Source: Oegoconia quadripuncta
Taxonomy: Eukaryota; Arthropoda; Insecta; Lepidoptera; Autostichidae
Assembly: GCA_949316235.1 (NCBI GenBank)
Contig: OX438754.1
Coordinates: forward strand, 124,001-188,000
DNA: 64,000 nt
Direction: 5' to 3'
Shown here: positions 42,065-52,776 of the stretch, piece by piece
Layout of the letters: the number at the start of each line of letters is the position of its first letter
How positions within the stretch are numbered: the first letter of the stretch is position 1
The notes under the pieces: model-generated
Told to the model about the DNA's origin: nothing
Seen by the model: the letters and a program-made list of their open reading frames with translations, nothing else
Databases searched by the model: none
Translations under genes and position numbers: made by a program

Positions 42065-42461
42065 TTCCTTTCGAGGTATTTTGTACAGATTCTTTACAGG
42101 GGCAGAAATAATAGAGTCGGTGATTAGTGTTTTTGACACGCCACAAGTTCTTTGTTGAAACTATACACTGATACAAAATTACATGCACGCAAACTAAAAG
42201 AACATATAACCACTAAGCAAGGGTGGGCAAGTTACCAACGAACAAACCAACCACTAAAATGAGAATTAAAATGGCGGATTGGATTTTTTTTTTTTTCAAC
42301 TTAGTGTGACCATCTTCGAATTATAAATGTTGCTATCTATTGGCTGAAAAAACAATACCAAAGAGTACATTTATTTGTACTATTTGTAGGAAAAATAGGA
42401 AGGTTTAATCGAAGTTAGAACAGTTTGATTTCGATTTAGAGGATTGAAAGGTCCAGAACGC

Positions 42462-42593
42462 ATTACTTCCATCCTAAATGCAGAAACTCATTCAGTATAC
42501 ATTGCTGGGAAGTATGGTTTTTTTTAATACAAATATCCCTACGTCAACCAGCAATGTATGCCGAATTAATCTCTGCATTTAGGATGGTGTAAT
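42462..42593. repeat. Long hairpin, about 46-bp arms
   Basis: Left arm 42462-42508 (ATTACTTCCATCCTAAATGC, then AGTATACATTGCTGG) pairs with 42548-42593. The central loop is about 39 nt. Weaker pairing may extend outward. MITE is most likely. Confidence 0.65.
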
Positions 42594-43130
42594 AAGCGCT
42601 TCCTAACTTTCGATTTCCGAATTATATTTCCTCTTTCCACTATTATTTTCACAGTGTGATGGTTGAGCTGATATGTGTGTAGGTATTCTAAGAAATACAA
42701 AGTTGCAAAATACTCGTACAAAAGTCTAGGTTCTAAGCTGTGTTACTTATACCATCTAAAAATAAAAAATTAGAAAACCCTTGAGAAAACAAGCGATTAT
42801 ATCATCCAGATAAACCCAACCAATTTGTTTTTGACGCTAAATATCTTCGAAACAGTTTAAAATCGATTTCTTTCGAACATGGCCAAGAATTAATTCCCGA
42901 GTTTAACGCACGCTAGAAAGTGCGCAGGCCAAGTTCCCAAAAAAAAAAAACGGCAGTTAGTACGCCGTGTAGTGTATCACTTACAAAAACCATATTATCG
43001 AGCCACTGTGTATTGTTTTACTCTTTGCGAGCCACTTTTGCACGCCCTCCAGTTCAGTAACTATTATTTTATTTTTATTTGTTTCGGACAATAAACACTT
43101 TGTGTATAATTTAACCTTTAGGCGGACGCC

Positions 43131-43192
43131 GACACCGATCGGTGTCCGAAATACTTTTATACCGACAACACTCGCGAACACCGATCGGTGTT
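43131..43192. promoter_or_regulatory. Twin 16-bp perfect palindromes
   Basis: GACACCGATCGGTGTC (43131-43146) and AACACCGATCGGTGTT (43177-43192) share the 14-bp core ACACCGATCGGTGT. Their centres are 46 bp apart. About 1.1 kb upstream of the SF1 start. Function unknown. Confidence 0.4.
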
Positions 43193-43586
43193 AACGGACA
43201 CCCGACTTTCAACTCACAATTGTAATGATTATAGAGTTCCAATTCCTTTGGACTGTGTTTGAACTTGTTCTCTATTAAATTCCGCATCCAATAATGTGCG
43301 CCATGTCATGTTAGCTATGATATTTTAGTCTGTATTTGCGAAAATATTTTTTTTCTCTTTGGGTGGGAGTGTAGGCATAGAATTCCAATTACTGTTTTTT
43401 ATTTGAACAGGCTTAAAGCAAGATAGTAGGTAAAAAACTTAGGTATCTTTAGATGATTGCAAAATCAGCAGCATTATCCACAAATTACTAACAACTCAGT
43501 AATAAGTACTAAACGAATGGAATATTTATAGAAAAATAAACAAATACAAAATTAAACAGGCAGATTGCGATGATTAATTTTGTATT

Positions 43587-43822
43587 TGACGACCGATTGG
43601 TGTAGTGGATAGTGACCCTATCAGCGAAACCAACGGTTGCGGGTTCGAATCCCGGGACGGGTAAATGTTTGTGTGATTAATATGAACATTTATTCCTGAG
43701 TCATGGATGTTTATATAAAATATATATGTATGTTTATCCATTATCTAGTATCTATAGGACAAGCTTTGCTTAGTTTGGGACTTGATGATTGGTGTAAGTG
43801 TCCGAAATATTTATTTATTTAT
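43587..43822 (+). repeat. Full-length SINE family 1
   Basis: GACGACCGATTGGTGTAGTG head, B box GGGTTCGAATCCC, complete body, tail of TTTATTTATT. Confidence 0.82.
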
Positions 43823-43899
43823 TCTTGTGATACTAATCGGATGCCGTCATAGAAGCTACAATTTAAATATAAAGAAATTTAAAATTTATTAACTGTTTG

Positions 43900-44068
43900 G
43901 ACGACTTGGTGTAGTGGTTATAAACTCTGCTGCTATATAAAAAGGTCGGGGTTACAAAAAAAATGTGTTTGTGAAGTTTATTAACCATCTGGTATTTATA
44001 ATACAAGCCTAGTTGCTTAGTGTGGAACTAGATGGCGCTGTGTGTATGTGCAAAGATATTTATTTATT
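43900..44068 (+). repeat. SINE family 3, internally deleted
   Basis: Head GACGACTTGGTGTAGTGG, body CATCTGGTATTTATAATACA and GTGTGGAACTAGATGGCGCT, tail TTTATTTATTA. Family 3 shares its head with family 1 but has a different body. Fuller copies are at 50500, 51960 and 61468. Confidence 0.7.
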
Positions 44069-46653
44069 AACGTTGAGCATATTTGTACAACACTCATACG
44101 TCTGCAAAAGAAGGAAATGTTTACGGTGACGTTAATGTTTATTTATATGTTTATCTATTATTTATTATTAAGTAAGTAATTATTTATGTTTATTTATTTT
44201 GTTTTTGCCCATGCGACATCACAATGAAAATACTTCTCCTAAAGGAACCCATTGTGAACGTGAAAAGATTCACATCGTACAGGACACAATACTATATAAT
44301 CATATTGGACATACATTATGTAGTATTTTACACAGATAATGAGTTGCTTATAATGATAATGTATGACACAATATAGTAATTTTCAAAACTGTAATTATAA
44401 TATATCCTGAGACCGAAAGCTGATTTGGCACTCACTGACTGACTCACTCACTGATAGATCATCAAAATCTTAAGACCAATTACAGTGGACCCAGAGATTT
44501 AAAATTTACTATGTTGCATGTGCACGTAAAGGGAAGTCAGAAATCAAAAGAAAATCTTGGGAAAATTCTTTATTTATTTAATACTTTATTACATATTTAT
44601 TTATGTTACATAATGAACATCTAACTCACCAATCTAATTTAAAGTGAGTGAATTATAATTACCACAGTTTAACTTAATTAAAGTTGTATTATAATGAATA
44701 GATGTCATTTTTTTTAATCATGCTAACAAGCAGAATTATTATTATCGGTCAACAAATGGCCACATCGGGCGTAGATCTCGATTTCAGCTCCTTTGCAGAT
44801 ATAAACCAAATCTTTTGTGATTGAGAACTTGGCCGCTTTCACATTAATGCTTTTGATGCTATGATATAAAAAAACGTAGAAAACGTTCGAAACAGCTAAA
44901 CCGATTTTTATGAACTATGGCTAAGAAACCTGTCCCTTGGTTTAATCTTTTGACATACATGTCTATAAAGCAACAGCTTATAGCTGCTAGTGTAGGTATT
45001 ATTATCAATAATAATAAATAATTACGCAGAACCGATCGTTGTAGAGATATTTGAGAGAGGCCTTTGTCCAGCAATGGATGTTTTTTATGTGTGTGGCAAT
45101 AAATGGTTTAAATTGTCTTTCGGCTGATATGATGATGAAATATAATTCAGCTTTCTTTACCAATTAATAGTTTCAAAGTTAGTCTGCGAGTAGTACGCCG
45201 ACAGATGGATATGGCGAAACTATAACTACTAAGACATGGCATTTGCTAATATGACAAATAAGATATTTATTCAACGGTTTTCTAACAAAAAAGACTAATT
45301 ATTATGGCTTGCTTTGTCCATTTCTGGTGCTAGCAAGTTTAAGTCTGAACTTAAACTAAGTTTGAAAATAAACAATTTTCCGTAGGTACCATATACGTTT
45401 GTGAGATCTAACATCAACTCGGACAGAATTCGTCTCAATGTCATTCATATTTATCGATATAGTAGCTCATCGTATTATCCAGTACTTACCTACCAAAAAA
45501 CTAAATGGTTGATGGTGTAGGATGTAGGGATAGCTCCCAATGGCGTTGTAACCCATTTAGTTAAGATGTGTTGGCAGGTGTTGTGTTACTACAAAATCTT
45601 ATCAATCCATGCGTCCTCTCTCCATAAAACCTAAAACCACACTCGCCACTGTAGGTACCTACTGCCGCTGTACTAAGCAACCGTCCGGGTATAAATCGGG
45701 CAGGAGCCTTTTTTTAGTCCACACAAATTGAATTTCTTCATATAGACCAAAAATTATTCAGTCAGAATGTAAATTACAAAGAAAAAGTTAAGTAATAGCC
45801 TTGCAAATGGGAAACGTTTCATTCTTTGGGGGCCCGGCGGCTTAATGTAGGTGTCTGAAATATCTATTTATTTTTATTTACTTAGCTGTTGCCCGCAACT
45901 TCCTTCGCGTGGACCATTTCACCAAAATCGGTTCAGCAAATTAGCCTTATATGTTAATCCAGGTCCTAATGTCTACCAACGAAGTACATAGCTTTCCTCC
46001 TTATTTAATAGAAAGTTTAATAATGCAAAATAAATTACGAACTATCCACAGGATATAATAGAAACAGGAAAGTTATAGCAAAATAACAAATCAGTGCTTC
46101 CTTGTTATATTTCAAAGATCAAAATACATTTCTTACAACTTGTAACAGTTCAATCATACCAAATTACAATTTTTGAACAATAACGCATTTAGCAAATTTG
46201 TCACTTAATACAAAATGAAGTTACAACAGCTTAGAGCTTACAAACAAAATTGCTGTAAGAGATAAAATTATGCAACAGCTTCCATATCGCATGACTGAGA
46301 TGTAAACAGTTCTACCTCAGTAGAAGCTGGCTGCATGATAGATAATTTTAATATGTCAGGCAGGAGTCATCCACAATGTTATAGCAAATTAAAAATGTCC
46401 CATGAACAAACCGAAAAATTAACCTTATTTCTAATACAATCATAAATCTCCTTAAAGCTAAAATATTCCTAGTACTTATAGGCTACAAGTTTAGTCCGGA
46501 CCCACAGGCCTCTGAAGTCACTCCACTGTCCACAACACTATACTTATTACATTTATTAAGAATCATTATGTTTACTGATGATTAAGAGATGAATTTTACA
46601 ATGCTGAAATCACGTCCGGTTCAAATGCAATGTGTATTTTTATTGAGGGTTAC

Positions 46654-46907
46654 CTGCAAACAAAGAATAATAATTTTTTTAATATACAAGCCAGGTATGT
46701 TATATATTTACGACTCCTCATACAAAATGACCAATCAGGTGCATTGCAGTATTTGAAAAGTTCATGATACCTAATAACTTCCTTTCAGCGCAGTACCCCC
46801 TTTCCGACTATTATGAAAGTATTGCACATTATCATATAGTAAAATTTTATACCATTGTCAGGTATGGAGCAGTTGTCATGAATGAATACGCATAACATTG
46901 AACATAC
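46654..46907 (-). other. Probable 3' UTR intron of H2A.Z
   Basis: Donor GTATGT just after the TAA, acceptor TTTGCAG ending at 46654, 254 nt, GT-AG. Because it lies within 50 nt of the stop it need not trigger decay. An alternative donor inside the last codons (AAAG|GTGGTC) to the same acceptor would change the tail to GKKGNPQ and a stop. Confidence 0.4.
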
Positions 46908-46913
46908 CTATAA

Positions 46914-48361
46914 TTAAACTGGTGCTCCTGGACCACCTTTCTTGCCAATGAGAGATTTGTGGATGTGTGGGATTACACCGCCACCTGCAATGGTAGCTTT
47001 GATGAGACTGTCCAGTTCTTCATCTCCTCGGATGGCCAGCTGCAAGTGACGAGGAGTGATACGCTTCACCTTGAGATCCTTGGATGCATTCCCCGCCAAC
47101 TCCAATACCTATAACATGGTCATGAATTAATCAATTTATCTACTTATTAATTTCAATATTACTAGCACTGCTGTAATTCAAAATTGTTCTAGATTCAGTT
47201 GTGTATTTATTACAGCTGCTTGGTCTAGTAGTTTGTCTTTGGAACTTACTAGAAGTAAATGATTTTGTGTTGAATACTATAAACTTTATATATAAGTCAA
47301 GGATGTCTTTTTATAAATATTTATGTATGGTTATTAATTTGCAGTTATCCCCTAGTAGGCCTGGAGAAAATAAGTGGGTGGGTAGGCGGTATAATAAAAA
47401 GTAAATATACGTAAGTGTTATTTTCTGTATACTTTTGTAGTCGTTATTTTAAGTGTGCTTATAGAATTTAGGCACGTATATTGTAAACAACAATTAGGTA
47501 ACCTTAAAAATAACTAAATTTACACAATTGTATTTATTAATTGTTACTTAAATTTATCAAAGTTCTAAAAAAGCCACTTCTTTTGAAACAAATGGTAGTC
47601 ATATTATTATTTATTACATCATTGAGGCTTGGTAATGTTTTCCCGCCAAAATTATAACCTAGCATTGGCACTAAAATGCTAAGAAAAACTGGGTAAAAAG
47701 TATGCATAAAAATATGGCAAGACTCTAAATATAAGCCACTGCACAAGTTCAAGAAAATGTTGATTAATTTTATAATAATTTACGCCCTCTTTACGCCATA
47801 GGAAAATTGAGCCGCCATATTGGCAAAGCGACGCGGACTCACCTCGGCTGTGAGATATTCCAGAATTGCTGCCGAATAAACTGCTGCTGTCGCACCGACA
47901 CGACCATGACTTGTTGTTCGGTTTTTAAGATGTCTGTGAATTCTTCCCACAGGGAACTGCAAATAAAAGTTATTAAAAATATCACCTCTATTGATTATTT
48001 CCACTGATGTTGGCCGCCGCCATACTAGAGGGGTCATGCGTATTATTCAATTTTGTGAAATAATGATTCCAAATTATTTCACTTGTGTTTTTAGCCTCTA
48101 AATTCGTAAAATTAATTAAGGAACATATAACACATACCTGCAACCCTGCCCTGGCTGATCTGGACACTGCTTTCGCCTTGGCTTTCCCAGAATCTTTACC
48201 CGCTTTACCACCAGCCTAAAAATCGTGAAAAAACCTATTAATTTTTAGAGTACGGAGTTGAAACTTGGCCAGGAAGTATATCACATTACTATGCGTTGAA
48301 ATACACAATAAAATCTTCACAACACAACGTATTTTTCACGAAATCTTGCAAAACTCACCAT
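46914..48361 (-). CDS. H2Av: Histone H2A.Z variant (H2Av)
   Basis: Replaces H2A in nucleosomes near promoters. The coding exons in order are 48359-48361 (the ATG alone, then GTGAGT), 48138-48215 ([20 protein letters not shown]...GLQ), 47843-47956 ([20 protein letters not shown]...LTAE) and 46914-47108 ([20 protein letters not shown]...). Total 129 aa, with every junction at a codon boundary. The core is H2A.Z-specific ([27 protein letters not shown]). The tail is [11 protein letters not shown] then TAA. It lacks the SQ motif that lets Drosophila H2Av act also as H2A.X. A good donor (TATAG|GTATGT) lies 7 nt after the stop, so the 3' UTR may be spliced. Confidence 0.96.
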
Positions 48362-48800
48362 TTTGAAACGTGTAAGACAACACACAATTACCACTCAATG
48401 AGCAACCAACACAGGAAAGGCGCCAAGCCAAATCAACGATACAAAGATGGCAGCGCCGCGCCACGCACGGAAATACATAGGTTGGCCAATCACAAGCTAA
48501 CGGAAATGTCGTTAGACAATAACTCAACCAATAAGCATCGCGTACAAAGGCGGGCTAAAGGCAGAGACGGTGCAGTGCTGCCAAGCTTTAGAGCGGTGAC
48601 AGCAAGAACCAATAATTTAATTTCACTACGTTCCATTATAAGCACAATTTTTATTTTTGGATTTCTAGCACAATATATTTTTTTATATGCAGATATGTAT
48701 CAGCAGGCAGACTGTTATTATTTGCACAGATTTATTTTAGCTTCGACGATTATTTATTTCTGGCCACAGATTGGACGACCTTTTTGTGGATGAAAATTAG
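48362..48800. promoter_or_regulatory. H2A.Z promoter region
   Basis: Upstream of the ATG-only exon. Contains AAAGATGGCAGCGCC (YY1/Pho-like on one strand) near 48445 and ACCAAT/AACCAAT motifs near 48529 and 48608. These are suggestive only. Confidence 0.35.
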
Positions 48801-48924
48801 CCTATATCCTTCTCCAAGTCCCAGGCGGCTTATTTCAATATGATTGTTCAGCAGTTGACGTGATAGATAGGTAAAATATGTAAGTAATTAGAAAGTTTTT
48901 TTTTTTTATTAGAACATTTTGATG

Positions 48925-49118
48925 TTTAATTGTTTGTTGATCAATCACGGTGAAACGGATGGAAAGTTGGGTATATAGGTAGAACATACCCTGATTAAAA
49001 CATAGGATATTTTTTATCCCTATAAAGTGAGTAGTTCCTGCGGGATAAACACATTATACATATCCGCGATAAAGTTAATCTAAGTAGGCAAAGCCACGGG
49101 CGGAAAGCTAGTAGGTAC
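48925..49118 (+). repeat. GCCCGCGG-family dispersed repeat
   Basis: GATCAATCACGGTGAAACGG, AAAGTGAGTAGTTCCTGCGG, and end CCACGGGCGGAAAGCTAGTA. It is the inverse of the copy at 18246. Confidence 0.6.
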
Positions 49119-49354
49119 TACATAATTATATCGTCTCAACCAAACTGGAAAAAAGAGGGGTAGGTACACCCATCGGATATGGTCGGTTAGTGCACAGTTG
49201 AACGTATTGTGCTATTTATTTCGATTAACCGACTTTCGAATTCAATTCAACCCGCAACTTTATAGGTCTCAACTCTCAAATATATAAATAGGTTTATAGG
49301 TAAATACTAAATATAACCCAATGGTTTGGTGTTATCTAACTAGTCTTAACTAAT

Positions 49355-49573
49355 ATTATAAATGCTTAAGTTAGGATGTTTATATGTTGCTCAATCACGG
49401 CGAAACGTATGAACGGATTTGGTTGATATTTGTTTTATAGGTGGAACTTACCCTGGATTAAGACAGGATATTTTTTATCCCGCTAAAGTGAGTAGTTCCC
49501 GCGGGTTTACAAATTAAACATCCGGGATAAAGTTTTTCTAACGCAGGCGATCCGAGGGCGGAAAGCTAGTCTA
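49355..49573 (+). repeat. GCCCGCGG-family dispersed repeat
   Basis: TAATATTATAAATGCTTAAG start, CTCAATCACGGCGAAACG, AAGTGAGTAGTTCCCGCGGG, and end GGGCGGAAAGCTAGTCTATG. Best preserved copy in the window. Confidence 0.65.
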
Positions 49574-50499
49574 TGATAATTAAATAATTTATTGATGATT
49601 CAACTGTATGGGAGGTATATAAGAAACTACGAATGCAGTGTTTTTATTTTAAAAATAAATTGTGTTATCTTATCATCAATATTAGATGTATGTACTTTCC
49701 ATCCATCAACTGACTTGTACTATCCCGTTTTTCTTATTTAACGTAAATGCTTCTTATTGTTGTACAATATTTTGTTATTGTTGTAGTTGACTTTTATTCC
49801 ATCAGGTATATTTACAACGCCTAAAATACAAAGTTATTCTTATTCAGAGTCGATCACAAAAACATTAAAATGGAAGTAAAAGCATGTCTTTTTCTCAGGG
49901 GACTCTTTGTATTTGCTTACCTAAGGTATAGTTGAATAGGTCTTTCATAAAGCCAAACTATTTTCTAATGGCATTGTCCCGATTCAACGGTGATTGTGGC
50001 GACGCGACACGGCGAATAATCCTAGGTCCACTACCTATCAAAATTTGTGATAAATTGAACGAGGAAGAAGAATGCAGATGCTTGTCGGCTTAAATTCAAT
50101 AGCTTGTCTGATGTCCTGTCTACGACGGAACCGTCATAATTTCCAAATGTTTTTGTCATTTTTATTAGTAGCGGCTGAAGTATTCCGCTACCGTCCCGCT
50201 CATGGCGAGCACTCGACCTCCATCCTCATAAAAGTCCTCTGAAAGAATCAGGTAGGTAAGCATTACAAAACGATGCTCAAGTCTGAGTAGGCAATACCAT
50301 CTTTCTTTGGACGAAAAATAAGATTTTAATTTATATCCCGTTTCAACTAGTTAGTTTTAAATAAAGATTATGATTTGAGCATAGTTTTGTAATACGCGTC
50401 GCTTTGGCATTTTAAGGGATCTGTGTCTAATAAAGGAAACTCTAAACCAATAAAGGAATAAAGGTCACAGTCATATGACTTATGGCCACCTATTTGGTG

Positions 50500-50720
50500 T
50501 ATAGGTTGTTTTTAACCACTCTGGCTGCTATACGAAAGGGTTGCGGTTTCGAATCCCGCTAGGGGCATGTGTTTGTATGATGAATACAAAATGTATTTAT
50601 TTACAAAATAAATATATATTTGTGTAGTGTATCAACCATTTGGTATCCATAATACAAACCTAGTTGCTTAGTGTGGAACTAGATGGCGCTGTGTGTGTGT
50701 GCAAAGATCTTTATTTATTA
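50500..50720 (+). repeat. SINE family 3
   Basis: B box GGTTTCGAATCCCGCTAGGG, ATGATGAATAC, CCATTTGGTATCCATAATAC, GTGTGGAACTAGATGGCGCT, TTTATTTATTA tail. Confidence 0.72.
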
Positions 50721-50884
50721 TTTCTTTATTATTATTATTATAAAAAATATTATATATAGTTCTTGGCTACACTCTCATTATTATTCGCTATACTCTCATT
50801 TATCGAGGGAAGAAAGAGGAAACATGTGTTCCTACTAACACATTCTTTAATTTACGACATGATAATAGTATATTACGTCGTTCC

Positions 50885-51175
50885 TCCTGCTCAAGGAGTC
50901 TCTTCACCATTTGCCATGGCCAACATGGAAATCCTTAAGTCGGCTTCGAACTCAGGTTGGGCGCAGCAAAGATAATCTGTGCGATGGCGAGAGTGATCGA
51001 TGCGAGTGCGGAGTCTCCCCACAGACAATAGATCACGTATTGTCTTGCCCCGCGTGTCCTGACAGCTGCATCTTTAACTACCTCCTTAACGCCACATAGA
51101 GTGCTGTTAGAGTGGCTAAGTTTTGGACCAATAAAATTTGAAACTTGCCTCGACACGAAAAGAAGAAGAAGTATA
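50885..51175 (+). repeat. LINE ORF2 C-terminal fragment
   Basis: Plus strand reads KDNLCDGESDRCECGVSPQT, IDHVLSCPACPDSC and LNAT. The Cys-X-Cys...His...Cys arrangement is that of non-LTR ORF2 C-termini. Shared with 61985-62230 (inverted). Confidence 0.65.
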
Positions 51176-51959
51176 TTACGATATAAGTGCGTTATGGTCG
51201 TTATAACACACGAGGCGGAATTTCAGCGAGTTGAGGGCAAGGGCGGGCGTAATAGAGCCAAAGTGTGCTTAAACAGTATACGCATGTATAGCGTACGACA
51301 TTTTTTCAACATACTTTCAGTTCCAAATTTGAAAAAAAAAAACAATTTGAAACATATTTTATTTCTGATCTCCATAACACATGGATATACTTTAATCACC
51401 GGGCTGATGGTGTTATCACTTGGCTGTATGAGACTTATGTTCTTTGCCAGAGCAAATAGTGCGGTTATAGAATATAACTTCACATTTGCGTTTATAATAC
51501 ACGCGTAACGAGCTGCTTGTTATATCTAAAACCCGTGAAATTAGACCCACTTTACAAGCAAGTATGCTGAAAAAGAATATATATTATGCGATTAAATAGT
51601 TTACACAAAATATCATCAATCTTCTCTCATTTCATGAACAAACTATTTTTTTATGGCGGGCAATATAAAATAATTTTTAGCTTCGTGGCATTCCTATCAC
51701 CTGTGCATTTCTATATTTTTGAAAGTACTTCTACGGTACTACATTTGGGATTTACCTTTATGTCGTGGCGCCTACGTATGATGATGGCTCACCGTCGTCG
51801 TCGTATTTCAGGTCTAGAACAACACCTATAATCTGTACCTACAGTGTAGCTACATGTCCTATACTTCCGAAAATTCTAAAAATCCGACAGTTTGAGTAGG
51901 TACTTAAGTTCGCCGATTCCGAGCTCAATGATGTGGCAAAGCTACGGGGCCTTCCAATA

Positions 51960-52225
51960 ATAAATATCCTTAGACATACACACAGCGCCATCTAGTTCCA
52001 CAGTAAGCAACTATAGGTTTGTGTTGTGGATACCAGATGGTTGATATACTACATAAATACATTTTTTGTAAATAAATACTTATTATAAATGAAAACATCC
52101 ATAACTCGGGTACACATGTCCGTATTCATCACACAAACAATATGCTCCTAGCGGGATTCGAACCCGCAACCTTTTGGTATGGTGGTCAGAGTTGCTAACC
52201 ACTACACCAAATAGGTCGTGTAATT
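51960..52225 (-). repeat. Full-length SINE family 3
   Basis: Minus-strand head ACGACCTATTTGGTGTAGTG, B box GGGTTCGAATCCCGCTAGGA, and body to TAGATGGCGCTGTGTGTATG. Confidence 0.75.
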
Positions 52226-52776
52226 GATGGCCATAGCGTTTGATAGTGCTGTGTAAAATTCGGCTGTGCACTACCGTGCGGTGCATACAAAGATAATTAG
52301 AAACAACGCCATTACAAGAGATAGTTGTACAGGGCGATTGGTCAGTATGGAGAATTCTGAAACTGCAAGAGATATTCTGCTAGCTAGAGAGTGCTAAGTA
52401 TTATTAGATTCTGTTGGGATCACCTGTATACATGATGGAATTGTATGAGATCTTTATATCGGAAATTGAAATAAGAATATCAATATGTTTAATTTTAATA
52501 AAATAAAATGTTAAAAAGTTTTGGTACAGTCATCACAGTATTTTAATTATTGCTATTTACAAAGTATTTCAATAAATCAATAAGTGATAATATCAATCGT
52601 ACGTAGTTTTGAGTGTTTCAACACTAACTCTACAAATCTCAGCAGTTAATTATTAATGGCAGTGGCCTAAAGCTGTGAACACAGTATCCGTGAGGGTCCC
52701 CGCTGGGCGTGGCCCCCAGGCGCGGTGCAGTCCCCCCGCGGTACTGTGGGGCGTGTTGCCGCCGCCAGGGGTCGCT

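Larger units (their letters stand above)
42065..46500. other. SF1-H2A.Z intergenic region: repeats and palindromes
   Basis: No coding gene seen. It must hold the SF1 promoter (near 42.1-42.3 kb) and perhaps the end of the H2A.Z 3' UTR. Recognised contents are listed separately: an inverted-repeat hairpin (42462), twin palindromes (43131, 43177) and two SINEs (43587, 43900). 45880-46000 is a repeat related to the GCCCGCGG family. 44100-45030 shows nothing I can name. Confidence 0.45.
48801..52776. other. H2A.Z-SPARC intergenic region: repeats
   Basis: No gene seen. Named repeats at 48925, 49355, 50500, 50880 and 51960. 49580-50480 and 51180-51950 show nothing recognisable. The SPARC 3' UTR should begin at 52776, with its polyadenylation site not identified. 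Confidence 0.45.

Noticed and set aside
48296..48793. 165-codon plus-strand open frame over the H2A.Z promoter
   Set aside because: No recognisable domain, low-complexity basic start, and antisense to the H2A.Z first exon and promoter.
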